Source: CAWHJN01 sp963829705 (lineage in GTDB: Bacteria; Bacteroidota; Rhodothermia; Rhodothermales; BA12). Taken from it: DNA of 64,000 nt. A model generated the notes under the pieces. It was not told the DNA's origin, did not search any database, and worked only from the letters and a program-made list of their open reading frames with translations. How positions within the stretch are numbered: the stretch's first letter is position 1; the number at the start of each line of letters is the position of its first letter. The translations under genes were made by a program, and so were the position numbers. The stretch is from assembly GCA_963829705.1 (NCBI GenBank), contig CAWHJN010000001.1, positions 434,001-498,000 on the forward strand, written 5' to 3'. Positions 1-8,465 of the stretch are shown here, one piece after another.

Positions 1-1
1 G

Positions 2-1060
2 CGCGTGGTGCAGGGGCTGGGCGCATCGGGCCTGTTCCCGATGGCGAGCGCCGTCGTGGGCGATGCCTTCCCCGTCGCCAAGCGCGGGCGCGTGCTGGGG
101 CTGCTGGGGGCCGTCTTCGGCGTCGCCTTTCTCGTCGGGCCGATCCTCGCAGGCGTGCTCGTGCCGCACGGGTGGCGGTGGGTGTTCGTGGCCACGCTGC
201 CGCTGGCGGCGCTGGTCTTTGTGGCGGCGCTGCGCGTGCTGCCGCGCCTCTCCCCCGCCGAGCGCCGCCCGCTCGACGCCGTGGGGACGCTGCTGCTCGC
301 GGCGAGCCTGCTGACGCTGGCGCTTGCGGCCAACCGCGTGCGGATGGGCGAGACGGGCGAGGCCACGCTCTGGCTTCCGCTCGTGCTGCTCTTCGGCACG
401 GCGGTGCTGGCCGCGCTGTTCGTGTGGCAGGAGCGCCGCACGCCGCACCCGCTGCTGCGGCCCGCGTTGTTCGCACGGCGGCAGGTGAAGCTGGCGGCGC
501 TGTTCTGCGTCGGCGCGGGACTCAGCGAGGCGCTGTTCGTGTTTCTGCCCGCCTACGCGCAGGAAGCCTTCGGCGTGGATCGGTCGGCAGCAGCGTACAT
601 GCTGCTGCCGCTGGTGGTGACGCTGACCTTCGGCGCGCCCGCGGCGGGGCGGCTGCTCGACACCTACGGCTCGCGCGCGATGCTGCGGTTGAGCGCACTG
701 CTGCTGTCGGCAGGGCTCGCGGTGGTGGCGTTTCTGCCTGTTCGCGTCGCGGTGTATTTCAGCGGCACGGTGCTCATCGGGCTGGGACTCTCAGGGATGC
801 TGGGCTCGTCGCTGAGTTACATCCTGCTCAACGAATCCCTGAAGACCGAGCGGGCCGTGGCGCAGAGCGTGGTGACGGTGTTTCTGGGCGCGGGTCAGAT
901 CGCCGGAGCCGCGCTCATCGGCGCACTCGTGGCGTCGGCGTCGGGAGTGGACGGCTTCCGGCAGGCGTTCACCGTGGTGCTCGCCGTCGCGCTCGTGCTC
1001 GTCGCGGCCAGCTTCGCGCTCAAACGCCGCGCGGACGAACGCGCAAACGGGCAATCCTGA
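2..1060 (+). CDS. MFS transporter, 5'-truncated by window edge
   Basis: This is the C-terminal 350 or so residues of a major facilitator superfamily permease, probably a drug/proton antiporter of the DHA type. The frame is open from the first bases of the window. The first visible residues (RVVQGLGASGLFP) match the motif-C-like segment around TM4-5 of multidrug exporters, so the start and about the first three or four helices lie outside the window. Many hydrophobic segments of about 20 residues follow, with a charged central loop near residues 70-80 and the usual basic C-terminal tail. It converges with the minus-strand thioredoxin gene, separated by about 10 bases. The substrate cannot be told from sequence alone. 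Confidence 0.85.
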   Translation, partial: RVVQGLGASGLFPMASAVVGDAFPVAKRGRVLGLLGAVFGVAFLVGPILAGVLVPHGWRWVFVATLPLAALVFVAALRVLPRLSPAERRPLDAVGTLLLAASLLTLALAANRVRMGETGEATLWLPLVLLFGTAVLAALFVWQERRTPHPLLRPALFARRQVKLAALFCVGAGLSEALFVFLPAYAQEAFGVDRSAAAYMLLPLVVTLTFGAPAAGRLLDTYGSRAMLRLSALLLSAGLAVVAFLPVRVAVYFSGTVLIGLGLSGMLGSSLSYILLNESLKTERAVAQSVVTVFLGAGQIAGAALIGALVASASGVDGFRQAFTVVLAVALVLVAASFALKRRADERANGQS

Positions 1061-1070
1061 GCCGGAGCGT

Positions 1071-1748
1071 CTATCGGCGTGAGGCGAGGTTGGGTTGTAG
1101 CCACGACTGCACGCGCTCTTCGAAGTGCTCGTAGTCGCGCGCGCCCAGGTCTACGGCGCGGACGACGCCGTCGCGGTCGATGAGGTAGGTGAACGGGCGG
1201 AAGTCGAGGCCACGCTCGTAAAACGGCATCGCCGCGCGGACGTCGGGCAGATAGGCCACGGTCGCGTGTTGCGGGAGCTTATCGTCGCCGAAGGCGCGCA
1301 GCGTCTCGGGTGACTCGTCGGAGAGCGCGATTACCTGCAATCCGAGCGGGCCGTAATCGGCCTGCAGGCGGTCGAGGTCGGGCAGCTCGCGGAGGCACGG
1401 CACGCACCACGTCGCCCAGAAATTGAGCAGGACGACGCGGCCTTTGAAGTCGGCCACCGACGCTTTCCGGTCGCCCGCCAGCAGCGTGAATTCCAGCGGA
1501 GCGGCAGCCTGCCCCACCTCGGGGCCGGAGGTCATCGTTTCGGGCGTGTTCGGCAGCGTCTGAAGCGGCACGGCGGCACGCTGCTGCGCCAGGATGGCCA
1601 CGGCGATGCTCGCGCACAGCAGCGCCACGCTCATCGCCACGCCCGCCCACGCCAGCGGCTCGCGGGGCCGCCCGGCGCGCAGTAGCACTCCCAGCGAGGC
1701 GAGGGCAACGAGGGCCAGCACGGCGGCGAAAAGGTAGTATCCGATCAC
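1071..1748 (-). CDS. TlpA-like membrane-anchored thioredoxin protein
   Basis: Protein of 225 residues with two N-terminal membrane segments (about 2-22 and 34-56) followed by a periplasmic thioredoxin fold of the TlpA/ResA type. The redox motif WCVPC is visible with cysteines near 115 and 118, preceded by the usual VVLLNFWAT strand. Later segments contain the cis-Pro region (FTYLIDRDG). It probably reduces or oxidises periplasmic thiols, for instance in cytochrome c maturation, but no cytochrome biogenesis gene is adjacent. It lies downstream of porV, with a good terminator hairpin between them, so it is likely transcribed from its own promoter. Confidence 0.85.
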   Translation of the reverse strand: MIGYYLFAAVLALVALASLGVLLRAGRPREPLAWAGVAMSVALLCASIAVAILAQQRAAVPLQTLPNTPETMTSGPEVGQAAAPLEFTLLAGDRKASVADFKGRVVLLNFWATWCVPCLRELPDLDRLQADYGPLGLQVIALSDESPETLRAFGDDKLPQHATVAYLPDVRAAMPFYERGLDFRPFTYLIDRDGVVRAVDLGARDYEHFEERVQSWLQPNLASRR

Positions 1749-1759
1749 GGTGCTCGGTG

Positions 1760-1801
1760 AAAAGAGAGAGGCGGACTCCGCACGTGCGAAATCCGCCTCT
1801 C
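1760..1801 (-). terminator. Rho-independent terminator downstream of porV
   Basis: A perfect 10-bp inverted repeat (GAGAGGCGGA at 1766-1775 against TCCGCCTCTC at 1792-1801) lies just after the porV stop codon. On the minus strand it is followed by a short T-rich run (CTCTTTTC). It ends the porV transcript only about 18 bases before the thioredoxin gene starts. Confidence 0.75.
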
Positions 1802-1833
1802 GTTCCGGCCTCGCCGGAAATTGGAACGCGCCC

Positions 1834-2964
1834 TTACAAGTCGATCAGGAGGGAAAAGCGCAGCGTGTTGGCGAGCGGGTTGTCCTGTTCGAGGGCGTAG
1901 ATATACGAGAAATCCACTCCGACGATGTTGTAGCGGATGCCCGCGCCCAGCGTCACGAACTCGCGGTTGCCGTTGTACGGGTTCTCGTAGAAATAGCCAC
2001 CGCGCAGCGCGAACAGCTTGTTGTACCAGTACTCCGCGCCGACGCCGACGATGAGCTGCTCGGCGATGCTGAGTTCGCGCGCCTCGGCGTCGTTACCGAG
2101 CTTCACCGTGATGGGCGTCCACGCGGAGAAGATGGCTTTGTAGAACGGATCGACGGTGCGGACGAGTTCGCCGTTGACCGAGTCGCGGCGCACGCGGTAG
2201 AGCGCCTTCGTGTAGTCGTTGACGAGCGTGAGCGAGTTGAACTCGTCGAAGTCGAACGTCGCCGCCCAGCCGAAGCGCAGGTTCGTCGGGATGGGGTCGC
2301 GCTTCTCGACGTACTTGATCGTCGGCCCCATGTTGGCGAGGTTGAAGCCCGCGCTCAGCGTCGTCTGCGTACTTCCGAGGTCGATAGGGTTGGAGCGGTA
2401 GAGCATCCCCAGGTCCACACCCGCCGACACGCCCGCCCGCGCCGTGCCGCCGCCGACTTCGAGGCCCGTGGCGAGGCTCGAATAGATCACCCGGACGCCC
2501 GTGCCCACGCTCAGGTTGTTGGTGAGTTTGGTGCCGTAGCTCACGCCCGCCGCCATATCGTACGAGCGGAACGTAGTCACGAACTGGCCCTGGTCGTCGA
2601 TCTGGTCGTGCTTGCCGAGGTTGAAAAACGTCACGTGCGCGCCGAACGTGCCGATGCCGGGCGCGTGGAGTTTGGCGACGGCGTACTCGTAATAGAGGTT
2701 GGCGTTGAACTCCGGCAGCCAGTTGGAGTGCGTGATGCCGACCGACGCGCCTTCCTGGAAGGCCAGGCCCGCCGGGTTCCAGAACGTCGCGTTGGCATTG
2801 TCGGCCAGTGCCACGCCGGCGTTGCCCATGCCCGCAGCGCGGCTGTCAGGCTCGATCATCAGAAAGACGACGGCGGCACCGCCGATCTGCGCTTTGACGG
2901 GCGCGGCGAGAAAGGCCGACGCGAGCACACAGAGCGTGCCCAGCCCGAGAAGAAAACGGTTCAT
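1834..2964 (-). CDS. porV: PorV, type IX secretion outer-membrane shuttle protein
   Basis: PorV (also called LptO or PG27) is an outer-membrane beta-barrel of the FadL-like superfamily. It binds the C-terminal domains of T9SS cargo and delivers them to the PorU sortase. The encoded 376-residue protein matches the usual length of about 380-390. It has a signal peptide ending near PVKAQ, then the family-typical N-terminal region (PDSRAAGMGNAGVALADN, then NATFWNPAGLA), and many amphipathic strands. I chose the ATG at 2964 because the frame upstream of it lacks signal-peptide character. It lies directly downstream of porU on the same strand with about 45 bases between them, the arrangement known from Bacteroidota. 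Confidence 0.93.
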   Translation of the reverse strand: MNRFLLGLGTLCVLASAFLAAPVKAQIGGAAVVFLMIEPDSRAAGMGNAGVALADNANATFWNPAGLAFQEGASVGITHSNWLPEFNANLYYEYAVAKLHAPGIGTFGAHVTFFNLGKHDQIDDQGQFVTTFRSYDMAAGVSYGTKLTNNLSVGTGVRVIYSSLATGLEVGGGTARAGVSAGVDLGMLYRSNPIDLGSTQTTLSAGFNLANMGPTIKYVEKRDPIPTNLRFGWAATFDFDEFNSLTLVNDYTKALYRVRRDSVNGELVRTVDPFYKAIFSAWTPITVKLGNDAEARELSIAEQLIVGVGAEYWYNKLFALRGGYFYENPYNGNREFVTLGAGIRYNIVGVDFSYIYALEQDNPLANTLRFSLLIDL

Positions 2965-3008
2965 GCGAAAAGGGAGATAGAAGGTGTAAGAATGCATTCG
3001 GGATGGGC

Positions 3009-6000
3009 TCATCGTACTACGGCGAGCTTTTCGATTCGTTCGGCGACTTCGCGGGTGCCGTCGTCCCGCTCGACCTCCACGCGCACTTTGTAGAGATAGA
3101 CGCCTGCCGCCAGCCGGTCGCCGTCGTCGTCGCGCCCGTCCCACGGGATCTGGATGAGGGGGCGGTCGAGCATCCCGGCGGGCAGCGTGTCGAAGTCGTT
3201 GAGGGTGCGGACGGGCTGGCCGCTGAGCGTGTAGACGCGGATCTGCACGCGTGCCTCCGTGCCGCGCGGCTGGTTGTGCTCGAACACAAAGCGCGTTCCA
3301 CTCACCATCGGGTTGGGGAAGTTGAGCACGTGCCGCACGTCGAGCCGGTCGGAGTCCGACACCACGAGGTCGAGGTGCGCCTCGCCCGAGTTGTTGAGTA
3401 CGTCCCACGCCCGCACGCGGACAGAGTTGGGGCCTTCGGGCAGATCGTCGAGCACGTAGCGGACCTCGCCGCGCGCCACCGCGCCTTCGTCGGCCTGGAA
3501 AAACGAGCCGATATCGACGGCGTTGGCTTCGTCGCCGTTGACGACGAGCAGCATCTCGTGCCCCACCCCCGCCCCCGCCGTGTTGATGCCCGTCTCGTCG
3601 GCCACGCGCACGATGAGTTCGGATTTCGTCGGCACCAGCCCGCCCGAAACGAACGTCGTGTCGTTGACGAAGAGGCGCACCGTGGGGCCGCTCGCGTCGT
3701 CGGGGACGTTGGCCGCCGAGCCGCCGACGATCACCCCGCTGGTGCCTCCGGCGGCGTGCGTGTCACCGAGCGTGGCGTAGGCCGAGACGAAGCCGGGGGC
3801 GTTGGCGTACGAGATGTCTTTCGGCACCACGAACGTCGCCTCGTAGGCCCCTGCGCGCACGGGCACGCTGCCGCGCCAGATGAGGGCGTTGCGCTGGAGG
3901 TAGTAGGATGTGGGCATGTAGAGCACGTACGGCAGCGCCACGCGCCGCTCGCTGTCGTAGACCGACAGGTTCACGCGCCCGTCGAAGACCGCCGTGGTGC
4001 CGTCCTGCCGCGTCACGCGCCCCTTCACCGTCACGCGGTCGAGTGCCCGGATGGGAGCCACCGACGAGTCGTTGAGGGCCACGCCTGCGACCTCATCCAC
4101 GCGCACTTCGAGGGGCGCGAGGCCGAAACGCAGCGACGGATCGCCGAGCAGGTTGAACTTGCGGCTGTTGGGGTCGCTGCCGATGGGGCTCTGCTTGAGG
4201 CGCAGCATCGCGTCGCCGAGGCGCGGTGGCAGCCCGTCGGGGCCGGGCGTGAACAGCCCGAGGTTGAGGTAGCGGTTGACACCGACGTTGAGGCGGTACG
4301 TGTCGCTCGACGTGGTGACGACGCGGATGGTGGTGAACATGGCCACTGCCCCGCCCTTCGGGTTGTTGACGAGCACCTCGGCGGCGCTCTGCAACTCCTG
4401 CATGTCCCACCGCCCGAACGAGCACGTCGCGGTGACGAAGACCGGCAGCCTGTCGAGGTTCGTCAGCGAAGCGGCGTCTTCGCGGGTGAAGATCTCCTCG
4501 TCGGCCAGCACTTCCGTGCCGCCGTGCCCGCTGTAGTTGAAGGCCAGGATGCCGTTGTCGATGGCGCGCAGGATGTCGCTTCGCGCGCCGGGCAGCCGCG
4601 TCTTCGTCTGGAACACCCGCTCGTACGAGGGCCCATAGACTTTCTGGATGACGACCTGGTCGCTAAGGCTCTTGACGAGTTCGGCGACGAAGTCGGCGTT
4701 CTGCACATGGAGGTCCTGGTTGTTGTCCGAGGGCGTGGGGCCGTCGTCGGCGATGAAGAGGTAGCGGGTGCGCCAGTCGCCGAAGGTCGCCGGGTTTTCG
4801 TAGCGTGCCATCTTGTCGAGCACGGCGCGGGCGTCGGCGGTGCTCTGCACCGGCAGCCGCCCGATGGCTACGTCGGCCCGCTCGGATCGCGCGCCGTCCG
4901 ACCACACGCCCTCGTCGTCGTCGAGGATGCCGAAGTAATCGTCGGAGGCGTAGGTGTCGATTTCGCGGAGCGACTCCGGGGTTTCGTAGGGCAGAATCCA
5001 GTTGTGCAGCCCCTCGTCCGCCGACAGCCCGCGGTAGTCGAAGTGCCCGTCGCCGAAAAGCAGGCCGTAGCGGATACGCTGGGCGTCGGTCGGAGCGCGG
5101 TCGTAGAGAAATTTGAAATAGTCGCGCACGGCGCGCATGTCGGCCACGCCACCGGAGAACTCGTTGTAGACCTCCTGCACGCTCGCCACGGCGACGTTCA
5201 GGCCCTGCCCACGCCGCACGTCGGCCAATTCCTCTGCCAGCACCCGGAACGTGTCCGGCACGACGATGGCGAGGTCGGGGTAGACGGCGAGACCGTGGAG
5301 GTTCTGCGCGGGCACGCGGCGGGCGACGGTGGTGATGGCCTGCACGGCGGCATCGGTGAAAGCGACGATCTCGCGGGGCGCGCCCGACGCCGTCACCTGC
5401 ACGCGGTAGCGCCCACCCGTGGCCTGCGTGCCCAGCCGCACAGGCGCGACGGGATCGGTGACGTCCCACACCTGCGGCTCCGTGGAGAAGCCGCCGAGGC
5501 TCAACGTCACCGAGCCTTCGAGCGTCGGCGGAGTGGCAAAGCGCAGATAGCCCGCCGTGGCGTCGAGCGCCTGTGGATAGAACGCCCGGAGCCAGTCTAC
5601 CGCCGCCACAGGGTCTTCCTGGTACGTCGTCGCCTCCACCACGCGCGCCCGCACCACGAAGGGGCCGCCGGTGAACGCCTGGTCGAACGTCACCACGCGG
5701 TCACGCGCCGAGGTCTTCGTCTGGCTGCTCGTCGTGACGGAGCCAAAGCTGCTCTCGTAGAGCGTGGCGTTTGCCGTCTCGAACCGGATGGAGGCTGCCG
5801 GGAAAATGTTGACCGAGCGCACGGCGGCGTGGCTCTCGTAGGTGATGGTGCCGCTCGCCAGACCGATCAACTCGGAGGACGACAGCAATTCACGGGGAAA
5901 GTCCCGGCCAAACCGGTTCGTCCACCACTGCGTGCCCGAGCCGCTCTCCGGAGCCCAGTTGAACTCGTCGAACTCCGCGACGAAGCGCCCGGTCGTCTGC

Positions 6001-6743
6001 CCGATCTCGGGTGCCGATGTGCCGGGGTATGCCTGCTGCGGCACGGTGGGCGCGGCCGATGAAAGGACTTTGACGAAGATGGCCGTCTCGCGCGCGAACA
6101 GGTGCGTCTCGTGCTGCCACGTTTTCGCCGCCGCGTCGAACGTCCACGTCACCGGCCCACGGGCGTAGACGACGACGGCGTCGCCGCTATCGAACGAACC
6201 GTCGCCACCGCCTTTGACGGACACCGGGTTGAGAACGAGGTCCGCCGGGCGCGGCGCGCCGTTGAGCGCGGGCAGCATCGCCCCGCCGTTGCCGTAGACG
6301 TGGACGTTGGCCGGGTCGGTCTTCGAGGGATCGAGCCCCATGCGCGCGATGAAGTCGCGGTCGATGCGGTAGAGCCCTTCCTTTTCGATGGGCACGCGGT
6401 AGACGAGGCCGTCCGCCAGCACGCTGTTCGTGACGGCGAGGTGGGGGTTCGTCTGGATGCGGAGCGCTTCTCCTCCACCGCGCGCGACGCCCGCACCGTA
6501 TTGCACCCGCACCACCACACGGCGGTAACGCGACAAACGCTGGCGCTCGGCGTCGTAGCGAACGAGCCGCACCAGCAGCGACGCCACGGGTTTCTTCCGG
6601 TACCACCCCGCCCCGACGGCTTCGGCCAGCGGCCCGAGCGCACTCGAATCAGCTGCCGCGATGTTGTCGCCTGCGGGCAAGTTCACGTCCTCCCCATCTG
6701 ACGCGATGACGGTCACGCGGGGCCATGCGAGCGAGGGCAGCAT
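3009..6743 (-). CDS. porU: PorU, type IX secretion sortase (main reading frame)
   Basis: PorU is the gingipain-like (peptidase C25) transpeptidase of the T9SS attachment complex. It removes cargo C-terminal domains and links cargo to surface lipopolysaccharide. The 1244-residue frame contains the catalytic His in NYSGHGG (about residue 740) and Cys in TATCSFGRWD (about 774). The C terminus (FPNPMVSG to AAGVYLYKV) is a T9SS-type beta-sandwich, as in known PorU, where it is retained. The first Met at 6743 is internal: the signal peptide and first about 75 residues are encoded upstream in another frame (6713-6991), so the intact protein needs a one-base correction near 6773-6789. porV follows. 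Confidence 0.93.
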   Translation of the reverse strand: MLPSLAWPRVTVIASDGEDVNLPAGDNIAAADSSALGPLAEAVGAGWYRKKPVASLLVRLVRYDAERQRLSRYRRVVVRVQYGAGVARGGGEALRIQTNPHLAVTNSVLADGLVYRVPIEKEGLYRIDRDFIARMGLDPSKTDPANVHVYGNGGAMLPALNGAPRPADLVLNPVSVKGGGDGSFDSGDAVVVYARGPVTWTFDAAAKTWQHETHLFARETAIFVKVLSSAAPTVPQQAYPGTSAPEIGQTTGRFVAEFDEFNWAPESGSGTQWWTNRFGRDFPRELLSSSELIGLASGTITYESHAAVRSVNIFPAASIRFETANATLYESSFGSVTTSSQTKTSARDRVVTFDQAFTGGPFVVRARVVEATTYQEDPVAAVDWLRAFYPQALDATAGYLRFATPPTLEGSVTLSLGGFSTEPQVWDVTDPVAPVRLGTQATGGRYRVQVTASGAPREIVAFTDAAVQAITTVARRVPAQNLHGLAVYPDLAIVVPDTFRVLAEELADVRRGQGLNVAVASVQEVYNEFSGGVADMRAVRDYFKFLYDRAPTDAQRIRYGLLFGDGHFDYRGLSADEGLHNWILPYETPESLREIDTYASDDYFGILDDDEGVWSDGARSERADVAIGRLPVQSTADARAVLDKMARYENPATFGDWRTRYLFIADDGPTPSDNNQDLHVQNADFVAELVKSLSDQVVIQKVYGPSYERVFQTKTRLPGARSDILRAIDNGILAFNYSGHGGTEVLADEEIFTREDAASLTNLDRLPVFVTATCSFGRWDMQELQSAAEVLVNNPKGGAVAMFTTIRVVTTSSDTYRLNVGVNRYLNLGLFTPGPDGLPPRLGDAMLRLKQSPIGSDPNSRKFNLLGDPSLRFGLAPLEVRVDEVAGVALNDSSVAPIRALDRVTVKGRVTRQDGTTAVFDGRVNLSVYDSERRVALPYVLYMPTSYYLQRNALIWRGSVPVRAGAYEATFVVPKDISYANAPGFVSAYATLGDTHAAGGTSGVIVGGSAANVPDDASGPTVRLFVNDTTFVSGGLVPTKSELIVRVADETGINTAGAGVGHEMLLVVNGDEANAVDIGSFFQADEGAVARGEVRYVLDDLPEGPNSVRVRAWDVLNNSGEAHLDLVVSDSDRLDVRHVLNFPNPMVSGTRFVFEHNQPRGTEARVQIRVYTLSGQPVRTLNDFDTLPAGMLDRPLIQIPWDGRDDDGDRLAAGVYLYKVRVEVERDDGTREVAERIEKLAVVR

Positions 6744-6991
6744 GAGCAGGTCGTCGGCGGTGGGGTGCCCCTGCGCGGCGGCGGCGAGAGAGCGGCACCC
6801 AGCACGTCAGCCCCGGCAGAATCGAGCGCGACGCGCAAAGGCTGCGACCACCGCATCGTGATCTCCACGGTTTTACCGGCAGCGTCTTCGGCGAGCGTGC
6901 GTACCTGCGGCGTCTGAGCGCGCGCGGGCGAGGCCCAGCAGGCGGCTACGAGAAGACCGGCACACGCGAGACGGACGCGAAGCACACGCAC
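6713..6991 (-). CDS. porU: N-terminal part of PorU, out of frame with the main body
   Basis: This frame starts with a GTG at 6991 and encodes a clear signal peptide (LACAGLLVAACWASPARAQ). It continues with a PorU N-terminal-like segment (VEITMRWSQPLRVALDSAGA). It then falls into low-complexity proline/arginine sequence exactly where the main porU frame becomes meaningful (QGHPTADDLLMLPSLAWP). Adding one C in the GC-rich tract around 6774-6786 would read LSPAAAQGHPTADDLL and join both parts into a single protein of about 1325 residues. I therefore treat this as the 5' end of porU and not a separate gene. Either a consensus error or a real one-base deletion is possible. Confidence 0.8.
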   Translation of the reverse strand: MRVLRVRLACAGLLVAACWASPARAQTPQVRTLAEDAAGKTVEITMRWSQPLRVALDSAGADVLGAALSPPPRRGTPPPTTCSCCPRSHGPA

Positions 6992-7012
6992 AGGAGACAG
7001 GGATCGGAGAGA

Positions 7013-7059
7013 ATACGGTTCGCACCGGCAGGTGCGAGGCAGGGAAGTCGTAACCGTAT
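7013..7059. other. Nested inverted repeat upstream of porU
   Basis: An outer 8-bp repeat (ATACGGTT at 7013-7020, AACCGTAT at 7052-7059) encloses an adjacent perfect 6-bp hairpin (CGCACC 7021-7026, GGTGCG 7031-7036). It sits about 20-70 bases upstream of the presumed porU GTG, so it could be a structured 5' leader or an operator. No known riboswitch consensus is recognised. Confidence 0.5.
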
Positions 7060-7176
7060 GTCCGATACGCGTTTGCGGGTGCTGTGGGCCTCGAAAATAC
7101 GCCTGTGGCCGTGTGGCTGCAACCCGTTTCTGGGCGGGGCAGGCGGAGTTGCCCTTATCGACGCGGCGCGACGCGG

Positions 7177-7467
7177 CTAAAGGTCCTCGCCCGTTCGCAG
7201 CGCCTGGCGCAGCGCGCGCAGCCGCTCCATCGTCGCGCGCAGCTTCTGCACGGCGGCGTTGAGGTCGGCGATGGTGTCGCGCATGTCGGCGTCGATGGGA
7301 TTTTCGGCTCCGAGGATGGAAAGCAACTCGGCGTTGCCGGAGAGCGCCGACATCGGGTTGCTGAGGTCGTGGTAGAGTTCCACGACGGCCTTCGTCACCG
7401 CGTCGAGGCGGGCCTCGGCACGGGAAGCCTGTGCACGCAGCGCGTCGAGGTCGGCGTCAGAATCCAT
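7177..7467 (-). CDS. Small stand-alone HisKA-like (dimerisation/phosphoacceptor) protein
   Basis: This 96-residue, charged, alpha-helical protein contains VVELYHDLSNPMSALSGNAE near residues 28-47. That resembles the H-box of histidine-kinase dimerisation domains (HDLxNPLxxIxGNAELL). No ATPase (HATPase_c) domain, sensor, receiver or membrane segment follows. The second half is a leucine/arginine-rich helix. The ATG at 7467 is chosen because it overlaps the end of the upstream MBL-fold gene by 11 bases, indicating translational coupling. It could be a histidine phosphotransfer module or a kinase-interacting regulator. Function is inferred from the motif only. Confidence 0.65.
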   Translation of the reverse strand: MDSDADLDALRAQASRAEARLDAVTKAVVELYHDLSNPMSALSGNAELLSILGAENPIDADMRDTIADLNAAVQKLRATMERLRALRQALRTGEDL

Positions 7468-8320
7468 CGGTGAGGCGTCGGGGGTGGTGGGTCGTGATGC
7501 CCCGGTCGGTGCGCGTGAGCGAGGCCAGTTCAACGTTGGGGTCGTGTTCGAACATCAGGTGCCATCCCCTGGCTTCCGCCTCGTCGAGAAATGCCTCTTT
7601 CTCCGCAATCGTCTCCATCGGGCGGATGTCGTAGCCCATGTTCCACGCGGGCGCGAGGTGGTGGACGGTGGGCAGCAGGTCGGCCACGAAGGCCAGCGCG
7701 GTGTCGTCGCCATGGAAAATCACCACCTGCTGCGCCTCGGTGTGCCCGTTGACGACGCGCACGTCGATGCCGGGAAGGATCTCGCCTGGCCCGTCATACT
7801 CGGCGAGCACGCCCGCTTTTTTGAGGGGCGTCATGTTCTCGTCGAGGAAAGACGCTCGCTCGCGCACATTCGATTTCACGGCCCACGCCCAGTGGTCGCG
7901 CTGCACGTGATGGCGGGCGTTGGGAAACGTGAGTTTCAGCGCATCGCCGTCGCGGTAGGTGCTACCGCCGCAGTGGTCGAAGTGGAGGTGCGTCAAGATT
8001 ACGTCTGTCACGTCCTCGGGCGCGACGCCCACCTGTGCAAGCGATTTTGCCAGCGTGTGCCGACTGTGATCGACGGCAAAAAGATCGGCAAAACGGGCGT
8101 CGTACTTGTGGCCGAGGCCGTTGTCCACCAGCACCACGCGGTCGTCGCCCACGGCCAGCAGACAGCGCATGTGCAGCGGGATCCGGTTGCGGTCATCGGG
8201 GGCGATACGGCGCTCCCACAGCGTACGCGGGACGATGCCGAACATCGCGCCGCCATCGAGGGCGAGCGTGCCGGTTTCGATGGTGTGGAACGAGTACGGA
8301 CCGAGGCGCGGTGCGGACAT
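7457..8320 (-). CDS. MBL-fold metallo-hydrolase
   Basis: A 287-residue metallo-beta-lactamase-fold hydrolase with the metal-binding motif THLHFDHCGG (His111, His113, Asp115, His116). A downstream His is in VNGHTEAQQV and further His/Asp residues lie near FVADLLPTVHH and FEHDPNVE. It has no signal peptide, so it is cytoplasmic. The arrangement resembles the lactonase/AidC-like or generic thiol-ester hydrolase branches; the substrate cannot be assigned. It is the upstream member of a two-gene overlap with the small HisKA-like protein. The 145 bases before it hold only short hairpins (for example CTTCGCTTGCGAAG near 8351-8364). Confidence 0.85.
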   Translation of the reverse strand: MSAPRLGPYSFHTIETGTLALDGGAMFGIVPRTLWERRIAPDDRNRIPLHMRCLLAVGDDRVVLVDNGLGHKYDARFADLFAVDHSRHTLAKSLAQVGVAPEDVTDVILTHLHFDHCGGSTYRDGDALKLTFPNARHHVQRDHWAWAVKSNVRERASFLDENMTPLKKAGVLAEYDGPGEILPGIDVRVVNGHTEAQQVVIFHGDDTALAFVADLLPTVHHLAPAWNMGYDIRPMETIAEKEAFLDEAEARGWHLMFEHDPNVELASLTRTDRGITTHHPRRLTDGF

Positions 8321-8465
8321 AGGGGAAGAGGAGGATTGACTGGCGTGAAGCTTCGCTTGCGAAGGTCGAATTTCCTTCAGGAAGCTGCACTTTCGAAAGT
8401 AGGGGCGAGAAAGCGCAGGACGACGGTGGGCGCAAGGGCGAAATTTATTCAGCCCAGCAGCATGC

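Noticed and set aside
3003..6062. Very long open frame antisense to porU
   Set aside because: GC-rich third positions produce open frames on the opposite strand. The sequence is His/Arg/Val-rich without domains, while porU has clear motifs.
6713..6991. Programmed frameshifting as an explanation for porU
   Set aside because: No slippery heptamer or adjacent pseudoknot is evident and similar breaks occur in unrelated genes; an indel error is simpler.
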